Source: an uncultured Selenomonas sp. (GTDB lineage: Bacteria; Bacillota; Negativicutes; Selenomonadales; Selenomonadaceae). Taken from it: a stretch of DNA of 30,631 nucleotides. How positions within the stretch are numbered: position 1 is the first letter of the stretch; every line of letters begins with the position of its first letter. The position numbers and the translations under genes were made by a program. The notes under the pieces are model-generated. The model did not search any database, was not told the DNA's origin, and saw only the letters and a program-made list of their open reading frames with translations. Shown piece by piece: positions 23,101 through 30,432 of the stretch. The stretch lies in the NCBI GenBank assembly GCA_905373085.1, contig CAJPRR010000009.1:1-30631 (forward strand), written 5' to 3'.

Positions 23101-23909
23101 CCCCCGTAAATCTTCTCACGGTCGAGCATGTAGAGCTTCACCGCCTGCGCGAGCATCGGCGCATACTTGCCGTTGCCGAAGTCCACCTTGTCAACGACCG
23201 TCGTGAACGTCGTGTGGCGGCAGTGGTCGGACCAATACGTGTCGATGACGCGAAGCTCCGTGATCGTCGGCTCGCGCTTCTCCGCCGAGGCGAAATACTT
23301 CTGGCAGAACTGCAGATCCTCCAAGCTCATGGCAAAGCCGCGCTCCTTCAGGAGATTCCCGAGCGCCGCCGCATCCATGCGGCAGAATCCCGCAAGCGTC
23401 TCGACATCAGCAGGCTCTGCGATCTTCTCGGCGAGCGTCGCCGGCTTCTGAAGCAGAGCTTCGCGGCTCTCGACCTTGTTGATGCAGTACGTCTTGATCT
23501 TTGCCAAGAGAGCCGGCGAAATCGTACCGACGAGCACGTAGACGAGCGCCGTGCGGATCGTCGGACGCTCCTTCTGCGTCACGAGCTGCACGCACTGCGC
23601 CGCCGAATCGGCACGCTGGTCGTACTGCCCCGGCAGATATTCGACGGCGAACGCCTTCGACTCGGGGAAATCGGGAAGCTTCTCCTCGTAGGGCGTATCG
23701 ACGGGAGGCTCGACGAAGACGATGTCGCGCACCGCCTTGTATTCCTCGTCGGAAAGCCCCTCGATGTCGTAACGGATGAAGATGCGCACCGCCTTGAGCT
23801 CCGTCGCCAGACGGAACGTCTCCGTCAGATCGGCGCAAAGCTGCTGCGCCGGGATGTCGAAATAGCCCTGCCTCTTCTCCACAAAAAGTCTTCTTACACT
23901 CATGCCCAC
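20118..23909 (-). CDS. purL: Phosphoribosylformylglycinamidine synthase, large single-chain PurL
   Basis: This 1263-residue enzyme makes FGAM from FGAR, glutamine and ATP in purine synthesis. It is the fused form, not the PurS/PurL/PurQ set usual in Bacillus. The conserved SDHCRHTTF motif lies near residue 230. The NETHNHPTEIEPFGGAATCLGG segment and the second ATP-grasp-like half (GGKDSMSGTF) follow. The C-terminal glutamine amidotransferase domain begins near residue 1004 (VFPGVNCEYET), with nucleophile C1104 in GICNGFQ and the H1234/E1236 pair in GHSER. The GTG at 23909 has GAGAGG 7 bases upstream; an ATG two codons later is the alternative. It sits 46 bases downstream of the YhcH-family gene and is probably co-transcribed from the 24536 promoter. 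No purine riboswitch is seen. Confidence 0.96.
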   Translation of the reverse strand: MGMSVRRLFVEKRQGYFDIPAQQLCADLTETFRLATELKAVRIFIRYDIEGLSDEEYKAVRDIVFVEPPVDTPYEEKLPDFPESKAFAVEYLPGQYDQRADSAAQCVQLVTQKERPTIRTALVYVLVGTISPALLAKIKTYCINKVESREALLQKPATLAEKIAEPADVETLAGFCRMDAAALGNLLKERGFAMSLEDLQFCQKYFASAEKREPTITELRVIDTYWSDHCRHTTFTTVVDKVDFGNGKYAPMLAQAVKLYMLDREKIYGGKKIDVSLMDLACIGMKALRQQGLLEDLDASDEVNACSIIVPVMVNEKEEKWLVMFKNETHNHPTEIEPFGGAATCLGGAIRDPLSGRSYVYQAMRVTGSADPRGKIADTLPGKLPQKKITQGAAAGFSSYGNQIGLATGEVHEFYHEGYMAKRMEIGAVIGAVPQADVVRQTPEPGDVVVLVGGRTGRDGCGGATGSSKVHTEASLTTAGAEVQKGDAPTERKLQRLFRHPEVSRFIKRCNDFGAGGVAVAVGELAPSLAIDLDAVKKKYEGLDGTELAISESQERMALVMRPEALPVLAAFADRENLEATQIAEVTDTGRLEMVWRGQKIVSLARVFLDTNGVKQHARVTLKSPDVETNYLRQLPPAVVKNQRDLTAAWHANLADINVASQKGLAERFDSTVGAGTVLMPFGGKDQLSPQQGMVAKIPVKKGETDTATAMTFGFDPYLSEWSPFHGALYAIVEAVTKMTALGADAATVRLSLQEYFESLGKDPEKWGMPFAALLGALWAQHELRVPAIGGKDSMSGTFENLHVPPTVVAFAVNVMKASEAISAEFKYANSKVYAIEVPIDANDLPVFANLRRNYERVHALMQSRRVFSASSVGRGGIAAALTKMCLGNSLGFKAAPGAIKFEDLFRPAYGTILLEMSEAVNVTDALAGVKWTLLGRTTTVASIVCNGMVQTLDELRETYTGALDGIFPARAGSRGRTASAAAPFRRGVRQRASDRYAKPRIFMPVFPGVNCEYETQRAFEKAGGEVDALVIRNLTPQAVEESVQAIASGINKAQILMLPGGFSGGDEPDGSGKFIAATLRNPRIAEAIMELLQKREGLILGICNGFQALVKLGLLPYGKIMPLDWESPTLTHNTIGRHVSCMVQTRIMSNLSPWFNNVSVGDIHTIPVSHGEGRFVADKEIIARMRIRGQIAAQYVDEAGEPTMESPFNPNGSTEAIEAITSPNGRILGKMGHSERFGDNISKNVPGNKEQGLFDAGVRFFR

Positions 23910-23955
23910 AGACCGTCCTCTCCATCGGTGTTCCTTGCGGCAGTTTCGGCTGCTC

Positions 23956-24438
23956 TCATTGCTTCATCAATTCCAAATCAATCTTCACGACGACCTTCGT
24001 CACGTTCGCCGGATACTCGTCGAGCACCGAAACGCCCGGGCGATGCACGTCCTCCGGATAGAGCACGGCGTAGCTTCCCGCCTTGAGCAGGATGCTGCTC
24101 TCGGGAATCAAGGCGCGGTAGAAGATGACGTCCCTCGCCTCGTCGTAAGGCTCCATCTCCACGAGGTCGGGGCTCATCGGGCACCAGCCGAGAAACTCCT
24201 CGCCGTCTGCGACGTACTGAATATCCACGAACTTTCGATGCGCCTCAGGCGTGCACTCCGTCTGCGGACGCGTCGTATAGCGCGAGAGCAGCGCAAAGAT
24301 CTTGTCGCCGTCGATCTCGTGACGCCCTTCCGGCATATTGCGGAAGTCCTGCGTACGCAAGAAGGCAAGCGCCTTCGTCAGCGCCGTCGAATAACCCTTC
24401 TGCTCGTCCTTGGACACCCCGATGATGCCCGTCATCAT
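23956..24438 (-). CDS. YhcH/YjgK/YiaL family protein (cupin-like, sugar-related)
   Basis: This is a 160-residue cytoplasmic protein of the YhcH/YjgK/YiaL group, which includes EbgC and is linked to sialic acid and other sugar catabolism in some bacteria. Visible features are RHEIDGDKIFALLSRY in the N-terminal third, HRKFVDIQYV with E and W residues following, DARDVIFY, and the late EDVHRPG. These contain the conserved histidines and glutamates expected to bind a metal. The ATG at 24438 has GGAGGAGG 7 bases upstream. Here it precedes purL rather than sugar genes, so the context gives no substrate. The precise function is unknown. Confidence 0.88.
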   Translation of the reverse strand: MMTGIIGVSKDEQKGYSTALTKALAFLRTQDFRNMPEGRHEIDGDKIFALLSRYTTRPQTECTPEAHRKFVDIQYVADGEEFLGWCPMSPDLVEMEPYDEARDVIFYRALIPESSILLKAGSYAVLYPEDVHRPGVSVLDEYPANVTKVVVKIDLELMKQ

Positions 24439-24456
24439 AAGCAATCCTCCTCCGCC

Positions 24457-24482
24457 CTAAGGAATCACTGATAAATTCAGCG
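24457..24482 (+). repeat. Dispersed intergenic repeat, copy upstream of the yhcH-family gene
   Basis: Begins CTAAGGAATCAC and ends GATAAATTCAGCG, one base different from the copy at 10827. It lies in the leader between the minus-strand promoter at 24536 and the ribosome binding site, as at ftsE. Confidence 0.8.
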
Positions 24483-24498
24483 TTTCCTAAAAAACCGA

Positions 24499-24528
24499 TT
24501 GATTTACCCGTTTGTTCTATGCTATTAT
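24499..24528 (+). promoter_or_regulatory. Promoter of the alaR-alaT-like operon
   Basis: TTGATT (24499-24504), an 18-base spacer and TATTAT (24523-24528) with a TGC extension. The predicted start is near 24535, inside the divergent promoter's -10 region. Confidence 0.7.
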
Positions 24529-24535
24529 CGTTTAT

Positions 24536-24564
24536 ATTATATGATGAAAGACTGAACTCCGCAA
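24536..24564 (-). promoter_or_regulatory. Divergent promoter of yhcH-family gene and purL
   Basis: TTGCGG (24564-24559), a 17-base spacer and TATAAT (24541-24536) on the minus strand. It faces the plus-strand promoter, with the two -10 elements 7 bases apart, so occupancy of one should hinder the other. Confidence 0.7.
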
Positions 24565-24595
24565 GTATGCGAATCTGGAAAAAGGGGAAATGATC

Positions 24596-25075
24596 ATGCG
24601 CGAACTCTTGGAACTCTTGGAGCACGACGCCCGCCGTCCCGTCGGCGAGATCGCCGCCGTGCTCAAGAAAAGCGAGTACGAGGTGGAAAAGGACATCAGG
24701 GGGCTGGAGCAGAACAAGATCATCCTCAGCTACAACACCTTGATCAACTGGCAGAAATTCGGCGACGACACGGTCACGGCCATCATCGAGGTCAACCTCA
24801 CGCCCGAGCGCGAAGTCGGCTTCGACGCCATCGCCGAGCGCATCTACCGCTTTGAAGAGGTGCGCACGGTCTACCTCATGAGCGGCAGCTTCGATCTCCT
24901 CGTCATCATCGAAGGAAAATCGCTGCAGGACGTCGCCAACTTCGTCGCGACGCGCCTCTCGACGATCGATGGCGTCACGCAGACGCGCAGTCACTTCATG
25001 CTCAAGGCGTACAAGAAGGACGGCACGATCATCGACGACAAGGAGAAGGATCGCCGACTGGTGGTGTCGCCATGA
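24596..25075 (+). CDS. Lrp/AsnC family transcriptional regulator (AlaR-like)
   Basis: A 159-residue regulator with an N-terminal winged helix (about 1-55, VGEIAAVLKKSEYEVEKDIRGLEQNKII) and a C-terminal RAM ligand-binding domain (about 65-145, TAIIEVNL, VYLMSGSFDLLVIIEG). It lacks the HNYxR-type decarboxylase signature seen in the ahbA/ahbB products. I take the ATG at 24596 because GGGGA lies about 7 bases upstream; the ATG at 24590 is too close to it. The stop codon overlaps the start of the aminotransferase (ATGA). This regulator plus aminotransferase layout matches alaR-alaT (yugG-yugH) of Bacillus, where the regulator activates the operon. The effector is probably an amino acid, by inference. 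Confidence 0.9.
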   Translation: MRELLELLEHDARRPVGEIAAVLKKSEYEVEKDIRGLEQNKIILSYNTLINWQKFGDDTVTAIIEVNLTPEREVGFDAIAERIYRFEEVRTVYLMSGSFDLLVIIEGKSLQDVANFVATRLSTIDGVTQTRSHFMLKAYKKDGTIIDDKEKDRRLVVSP

Positions 25076-26247
25076 CGAACTGGAAGGAGCGCATCTCGCC
25101 CGCCGTCCATGCCGTGCCGCCCTCGGGCATACGAAAGTACTTCGACATCGCCGCCGAGATGGAGGACGTCGTGTCCTTGGGCGTCGGCGAGCCGGACTTC
25201 ATCACGCCGTGGTCGATCCGCGAAAGCTGCGTCCACGGCCTTGAGCAGGGCTACACCTCCTACACGGCGAACCGCGGCATGCTTGAGCTGCGCGAAGAAA
25301 TCGCCGCGCACTACGCGGGCCGCTACGGCATTTCCTATGAACCGGCCAAGGACATCCTCATCACCGTCGGCGTCAGCGAGGCGCTCGACATCGCCGTGCG
25401 TGCCATCCTCTCGCCCGGCGACGAGGTTCTTATTCCCGAGCCTTGCTATGTCTCCTACCAAGCCTGCGTGACATTTGCGGGCGGCAAGCCCGTGCCCGTC
25501 GCCGCGAAACTCGAAAACGACTTTCGCATCACGCCCGAAGAACTGGAGCCGCACGTGACGAAGCGCACGAAGGCGCTTCTCATCGGCTATCCGAACAACC
25601 CGACGGGCGCCGTCATGGCGAAGGACGACCTTTTGAAAATCGCCGCCTTCGCCGAAAAGCACGATCTCATCGTCATCTCCGACGAAATCTACGGCGACCT
25701 CACCTACGGCGGCATGGAGCACACGGCGTTCTCCTCGCTGCCCGGCATGAAGGAGCGCACGATCCTCTTGAACGGCTTCTCCAAGGCCTACGCCATGACG
25801 GGCTGGCGCATCGGCTACGCGCTCGGCAACCCCGACTTCATCACCGCCATGACGAAGATCCATCAGTACACGATGCTCTGCGCCCCCATCACGGCGCAGA
25901 TCGCCGCCGTCGAAGCTCTGCGCCGCGGCGAAAAGTACATGAAAAAGATGGTCGCCGAATACGACCGCCGCCGCCGCCTCATCTACGACGGCTTCTTGAA
26001 GCTCGGCCTTTCGTGCTTCGAGCCGAAAGGCGCCTTCTACATCTTCCCGAACATCACGTCGAGCGGCTACACGGACGAAGAATTTGCTGAAAACCTGCTC
26101 CGCAAGGAGCACGTCGCCCTCGTCCCCGGCAGCGCCTTCGGCGCAAGCGGCAAAGGGCACATCCGCTGTTCCTACGCCACCTCCATCGACAAGATCTCCG
26201 AAGCCCTCGCAAGGATCGGCAATTTTCTCAGAAACCATCGGAAATAG
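25072..26247 (+). CDS. Class I aminotransferase, probable alanine transaminase (AlaT/PatA-like)
   Basis: This 391-residue PLP enzyme transfers amino groups between an amino acid and 2-oxoglutarate. The N-terminal PPSGIRKYFDIA and SLGVGEPDF (35-43) are typical of the AlaT/PatA branch. YPNNPTGA lies at 173-180, SDEIYGDL begins at 203, the PLP lysine is K238 in NGFSKAYAMTGWRIGYALG, and an arginine that binds the substrate carboxylate sits in HIRCSYA near the C-end. It overlaps the regulator gene by 4 bases. Alanine is suggested by the pairing with an Lrp regulator and by similarity to YugH; aspartate or aromatic substrates remain possible. A hairpin after the stop ends the unit. Confidence 0.9.
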   Translation: MTNWKERISPAVHAVPPSGIRKYFDIAAEMEDVVSLGVGEPDFITPWSIRESCVHGLEQGYTSYTANRGMLELREEIAAHYAGRYGISYEPAKDILITVGVSEALDIAVRAILSPGDEVLIPEPCYVSYQACVTFAGGKPVPVAAKLENDFRITPEELEPHVTKRTKALLIGYPNNPTGAVMAKDDLLKIAAFAEKHDLIVISDEIYGDLTYGGMEHTAFSSLPGMKERTILLNGFSKAYAMTGWRIGYALGNPDFITAMTKIHQYTMLCAPITAQIAAVEALRRGEKYMKKMVAEYDRRRRLIYDGFLKLGLSCFEPKGAFYIFPNITSSGYTDEEFAENLLRKEHVALVPGSAFGASGKGHIRCSYATSIDKISEALARIGNFLRNHRK

Positions 26248-26258
26248 GATAAAGGAAA

Positions 26259-26308
26259 ACCCCGCCCATGCGCCCTCTCATCCGAGAAGCCTTTCCAGCG
26301 GGGCTTTT
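26259..26308 (+). terminator. Probable terminator after the aminotransferase gene
   Basis: AACCCCGC (from 26258) pairs with GCGGGGCTTTT (26298-26308), with a long loop of about 32 bases that could fold further. It lies between the aminotransferase and the AI-2E family gene, so the latter may need its own promoter or read-through. Confidence 0.6.
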
Positions 26309-26345
26309 CAAGTCATTCCCAATTCCAAGAAAAGGGGGCTTCTCC

Positions 26346-27374
26346 ATGCATTTGGCAAACTACCGCACATCCATCATCTTGGCAATCACCTTCACGCTCC
26401 TGCTCTCCGCCTTCTGGTTCTTTCCCGACCTCGCCTTCATCATCTTCCTCTCGCTCCTCCTGCAGCTCCTCCTGCAGCCGCCCGTCGATTTCCTGCAGCG
26501 CAAGAGAGTGCCTCGCACCCTTGCATCAGCACTCGTCATCATCGCTTTCATCGCGCTTCTCACGGGTCTGCTCGTCCTTCTCTCGCTCTCCTTTGTTCCC
26601 ACCTTCCGAAACTTTGTCGCCGACTTGCCGAACATCACCTTAAGTCTGCAGAACATCCCTTTCGTGTCGGATTCCGACTTGCTGCGCAGCGAACTGGCAG
26701 GCGTCCTCGCAGATCTGCGCAGTCTTGGCACAGACCTGTTGAAATCCTCGCTGACCTTCCTCTTGGAAATCTTCGGGAAGTTCATGGCGTTCGTCATCAT
26801 CATCTTCGTGACCTTCTACCTCTTGAAGGACGGAAAGAGCATACGGAACTGGCTCGCCGGACTCTTCCCACAAGCCTCACGGCGGCGCGTGCTCAACCTC
26901 TTCAACGATATCCTTCGTGCGCTGCGCGTCTACATATTCAGCCAGATCGTCATGTGCGCCATCACGGGCACGGTCGTCTTCCTCTATTTCGAGTTTGTAG
27001 GACTTCCCTACGCCTCCGTCTTCGCTTTCCTGTCGGGACTCGGCGAATTCGTCCCCGTGCTCGGACCGACGGCAGCCTCGGCGTTCGGCATCTTTCTGAC
27101 CGCCACCGAATCGCGCGGCCTCGTTCTGCAGACTGCCCTCTTCTACATCGTGCTCACGCAGGTCAACCACAACTTCGTCTACCCGACGCTCATCGGCAAA
27201 TCGCTGAACCTCCACCCCGTCGCCATCATCCTCGGCGTCATCTTCGGCGGCGAAATCCTAGGGGCTGCCGGCATGTTCCTCGCCGTCCCCTTCATCGTCA
27301 TCGTGAAGCTCGTGATTGCCGACATCTACCATGATCAGCAGGAAGTCGTGCGCCAGAATGATGAAGATGCGTAA
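26346..27374 (+). CDS. AI-2E family transporter (UPF0118, TqsA/PerM-like)
   Basis: A 342-residue polytopic inner-membrane protein of the AI-2E exporter family. Two hydrophobic helices come first (about 10-50), then a helix near 58-85, a less hydrophobic loop (about 86-145), and a cluster of helices from about 150 to 330. The conserved GLGEFVPVLGPT (near 239-250) and a late NLHPVAIILGVIFGGEILGAAGMFLAVP segment mark the family. I start at the ATG at 26346 because AAGGGGG lies 7 bases upstream; the longer frame begins inside the terminator hairpin. Substrates in this family are varied (autoinducer-2, ions, others), so the cargo here is unknown. Confidence 0.9.
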   Translation: MHLANYRTSIILAITFTLLLSAFWFFPDLAFIIFLSLLLQLLLQPPVDFLQRKRVPRTLASALVIIAFIALLTGLLVLLSLSFVPTFRNFVADLPNITLSLQNIPFVSDSDLLRSELAGVLADLRSLGTDLLKSSLTFLLEIFGKFMAFVIIIFVTFYLLKDGKSIRNWLAGLFPQASRRRVLNLFNDILRALRVYIFSQIVMCAITGTVVFLYFEFVGLPYASVFAFLSGLGEFVPVLGPTAASAFGIFLTATESRGLVLQTALFYIVLTQVNHNFVYPTLIGKSLNLHPVAIILGVIFGGEILGAAGMFLAVPFIVIVKLVIADIYHDQQEVVRQNDEDA

Positions 27375-27391
27375 TCGCAGCGCTGCATGTG

Positions 27392-27443
27392 AAAAGGAGC
27401 TGCTGCATGAGTCAGATTCGACTCATGCAGCAGCCCCTTTTTC
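27392..27443. terminator. Bidirectional terminator between the AI-2E gene and glyS
   Basis: AAAAGGAGCTGCTGCATGAG pairs with its complement ending in CCCCTTTTT around a six-base loop. The stem is about 15 bp without mismatch, plus flanking A and T runs. It separates two convergent units. Confidence 0.92.
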
Positions 27444-27456
27444 TATTCCCCGGTTC

Positions 27457-29523
27457 TTACGCCTGCACGATCTTGCTGAAGTCAGCGACCTCGCGCAGGA
27501 GATCGTCGACGCCCTTCAAGAGAGCGAGGCGATTCTTGCGAATCTTCTCGTCGTCCGCCATGACCATGACGGCGTCAAAGAAGGCGTTGATCGGCTCGGC
27601 GAGATCCTTGAAATCGTCGATGGCGCCGACGAAGTCGTGCGCCTCGATGAGGCTCTCGGCTGCACTCTTGGCGGAAGCGTAGGCCTTCAGCAGCTCCTTC
27701 TCCTCTGCCGTCTCGAAGAGCGCCGCATCGACGTGCGCCTCGCCTTCCGCCGCCTTCGCCGCGAGGTTCGCCACGCGCACGAAGGCCTGCACGGCGTCCG
27801 CCATGTCGGGCGCGGCAAGCTGCTCTCTGACCGCCTTCGCCGCGAGCAGCACGCGGCGCACGTCGTCGACATTGCCGAGCACGGCGTCAGCGATGTCGTA
27901 GCGTATGCCTTCTTCGGCGAGCACGTTCTTGAGGCGCAGGCGCATGAAGTCAGCGACGTCCGCCTGCATCTTCTCGCGCACCGCCGCATCCGTGATCTTG
28001 AGCAGATCCATCGTCCAGTCCACGAGGTCATGCAGGGATATGGCAACGCCCGCCTCGATAATGCTGCGCACCATGCCGAGCGCCTGGCGGCGCAGGGCGA
28101 AGGGATCCTGCGAACCCGTCGGAATCAGGCCGCGGCTGAACGTCGCGACGATGTTGTCCATCTTGTCCGCGAGACTCACGACGAGTCCCGCACGCGTCTT
28201 CGGCTGCACGTCGCCCGCGAAGCGCGGCATATAGTGCTCGTCGATCGCGAGAGCTACGTCCTCGCCCTCGCCGTCGAGACGCGCGTACTCCTTGCCCATG
28301 ACGCCCTGCAGCTCCGTAAACTCCGTGACCATTCCCGTCACGAGATCCGCCTTGGAAAGGAGCGCTGCACGCATCGCCGCTTTCTTCTCGGCATCATTCG
28401 CGCCGATGGCGTCAGCGATTTTTCCTGCGAGCTTTTCGAGACGCAGTGACTTGTCGTAGACCGTGCCAAGCCCTTCCTGAAAGACGACGGTCTTGAGCTT
28501 TTCCAAATGCTCTGCAAGACTCTTCTTCCTGTCCTCGTCGAAGAAGAACTGCGCGTCGGCGAGGCGCGCGCGCAGCACGCGCTCGTTGCCGTGCTGCACC
28601 GTCTCAAGGTACTCTTTCCCGCCGTTTCGCACCGTGAGGAAGAGCGGCAGGAGCTTGCCGTCCGCCGACTTCACGGGGAAGTAGCGCTGATGGTCGCGCA
28701 TCGGCGTGATGACGGCGTCGGGCGGCAGAGCGAGATACTTGTCCTCGAAGCTCCCCGCGAGCGCCGTCGGATACTCGACGAGGTAAAGCACCTCTTCGAG
28801 GAGGTTCGGCGTGATTTCCGCCGCGCCGCCATGCGCCTTCGCCGCTTCGACGAGTCCCTCCTCAATCAGAGCCTTGCGCCGCGCGGGGTCAACGATGACG
28901 AAGGCCTTCTCGCACGCCGCCTCGTAATGCGCGGCATCCTCAATCGTGAAGTCTCCCGTGCTGAGGAAGCGATGTCCGCGCGATGTATTGCCGCTCTTGA
29001 CACATGCAAGCTCGAAGGGCACGACCTGCTTGCCGTAGAGCGCGACAAGCCAGCGCAGGGGACGGATGAAGCGGAAGTCGAGGTCGCCCCAGCGCATGCT
29101 GTTCGGAAGCGGAAGTCCCGAAATGAGATCGGGCAGCATCTTTGCCAATACCTTTTCCGCACTCTCTCCCTTTTCCTCGACGAGCGCGTAGACGTAGCCG
29201 TCTCGCACGACGAGATCCTGCGCCTTCAGTCCCTGCCCGCGTGCGAAGCCTTCCGCCGCCTTCGTCGGCTTGCCTGCCGCATCAAACGCCACCTGTACGG
29301 AGGGGCCGCGCTTCTCCTCGGCGACGTCCTCCTGCTTTTCTGCGAGTCCTTCGACGACGAGCGCGAGGCGGCGCGGCGTGCCGAGCGTCCGCACCGCGCC
29401 GTGCGCGAGGCGCAGTTCCTTCAGAGCCTTCTTCGCGTTCTCGCCAAGCTCTTTGAGCATCCCGGGCATCGCATGTGCCGGGATTTCCTCCGTACCGATC
29501 TCCAACAACAAATCCTTGCTCAT
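27457..29523 (-). CDS. glyS: Glycyl-tRNA synthetase beta subunit
   Basis: This 688-residue tRNA-binding subunit of the alpha2-beta2 glycyl-tRNA synthetase is needed for tRNA recognition and aminoacylation. The N-terminus LLLEIGTEEIPA (5-16) is the family hallmark. DKMDNIVATF followed by GSQDPFALRRQALG is the conserved central motif, and a C-terminal DALR-type anticodon-binding region ends the protein. The ATG at 29523 overlaps the glyQ stop codon (ATGA), giving the usual length. The longer open frame upstream lies inside glyQ. It is controlled with glyQ by the T-box leader. Confidence 0.97.
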   Translation of the reverse strand: MSKDLLLEIGTEEIPAHAMPGMLKELGENAKKALKELRLAHGAVRTLGTPRRLALVVEGLAEKQEDVAEEKRGPSVQVAFDAAGKPTKAAEGFARGQGLKAQDLVVRDGYVYALVEEKGESAEKVLAKMLPDLISGLPLPNSMRWGDLDFRFIRPLRWLVALYGKQVVPFELACVKSGNTSRGHRFLSTGDFTIEDAAHYEAACEKAFVIVDPARRKALIEEGLVEAAKAHGGAAEITPNLLEEVLYLVEYPTALAGSFEDKYLALPPDAVITPMRDHQRYFPVKSADGKLLPLFLTVRNGGKEYLETVQHGNERVLRARLADAQFFFDEDRKKSLAEHLEKLKTVVFQEGLGTVYDKSLRLEKLAGKIADAIGANDAEKKAAMRAALLSKADLVTGMVTEFTELQGVMGKEYARLDGEGEDVALAIDEHYMPRFAGDVQPKTRAGLVVSLADKMDNIVATFSRGLIPTGSQDPFALRRQALGMVRSIIEAGVAISLHDLVDWTMDLLKITDAAVREKMQADVADFMRLRLKNVLAEEGIRYDIADAVLGNVDDVRRVLLAAKAVREQLAAPDMADAVQAFVRVANLAAKAAEGEAHVDAALFETAEEKELLKAYASAKSAAESLIEAHDFVGAIDDFKDLAEPINAFFDAVMVMADDEKIRKNRLALLKGVDDLLREVADFSKIVQA

Positions 29524-30401
29524 GCTTTCGCCCCCCTCTTCAGCATCGGATAGCCGAGTTCCTCGCGCTGCTTCAGATAGCACTGGGCGCAGAGGCGCGC
29601 GAGCCTTCTCACGCGGCCGATGAACGCCGTGCGCTCCGACACGCTGATCGCGCCGCGTGCGTCGAGCAGATTGAAAGCGTGCGAGCACTTCAAAACGTAA
29701 TCGTAGGCGGGATGGACGCGCCCCAGCTCGATGATGCGCACGGCCTCCTTCTCGTACTTGTCAAAAAGATCGAAGAGAAGAGCCTCATCCGACAAGTCAA
29801 AGGAATACGCCGACTGCTCGACCTCGTTCTGATGGAAGACGTCGCCGTACGTATAATCCGCCGTCCACTGGATGTCGAAGACGTTCTCGACGCCCTGGAT
29901 GTACATGGCAAGACGCTCCAGCCCATAGGTGATCTCCGAGGAGACGGGCTTGACGTCCACGCTGCCGACCTGCTGGAAGTAGGTGAACTGCGTGATCTCC
30001 ATGCCGTCGAGCCAGACTTCCCAGCCAAGTCCCCATGCGCCCAAGGTCGGCGACTCCCAGTTGTCCTCGACGAAGCGGATGTCGTGCTGCTTGGGATCGA
30101 TGCCGAGGCTTTCAAGACTTTCGAGGTAAAGCTCCTGGATATTGTCGGGCGACGGCTTCATGATGACCTGGAACTGATGGTGCTGATACAGACGATTCGG
30201 ATTGTCGCCGTAGCGCCCGTCCGCCGGGCGACGCGAAGGCTCGACATAGGCGACGTTCCACGGCTCCGGCCCCAAGACGCGCAGGAAGGTTGCGGGATTC
30301 ATCGTGCCCGCGCCCTTCTCCACGTCATACGGCTGCGCCAGGATGCAGCCTTGCTCGCTCCAGAACTTCTGCAGAGCGAGGATGATCTCCTGAAACTTCA
30401 A
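29520..30401 (-). CDS. glyQ: Glycyl-tRNA synthetase alpha subunit
   Basis: This 293-residue catalytic subunit activates glycine with ATP and charges tRNA-Gly together with GlyS. Family blocks are FWSEQGCILAQPYDVEKGAGTMNPATFLR (about 13-41), EPSRRPADGRYGDNPNRLYQHHQFQVI, and EDNWESPTLGAWGLGWEVW. I start at a TTG at 30401 because GGAG lies 9 bases upstream and the product then begins KFQEIIL at the normal family position. No ATG is in reach, and the open frame upstream is the T-box leader. It is the first gene of glyQS. Confidence 0.96.
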   Translation of the reverse strand: MKFQEIILALQKFWSEQGCILAQPYDVEKGAGTMNPATFLRVLGPEPWNVAYVEPSRRPADGRYGDNPNRLYQHHQFQVIMKPSPDNIQELYLESLESLGIDPKQHDIRFVEDNWESPTLGAWGLGWEVWLDGMEITQFTYFQQVGSVDVKPVSSEITYGLERLAMYIQGVENVFDIQWTADYTYGDVFHQNEVEQSAYSFDLSDEALLFDLFDKYEKEAVRIIELGRVHPAYDYVLKCSHAFNLLDARGAISVSERTAFIGRVRRLARLCAQCYLKQREELGYPMLKRGAKA

Positions 30402-30432
30402 ATCGAACAACTCCTTATCTCGCGAAACGGAC

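Noticed and set aside
20097..24086. A 1329-codon plus-strand frame opposite purL, and similar long frames opposite lon (13960-16497) and pfp (11066-12316)
   Set aside because: These are antisense shadows of GC-rich genes with strong third-position bias. Their products are rich in R, H, A, D and L, and show no family motifs.
24596..25075. Possible third siroheme decarboxylase-type protein
   Set aside because: It has the Lrp fold but lacks the HNYxR/YNLWF and KKxSMRYF signatures, and it pairs with an aminotransferase as true regulators do.
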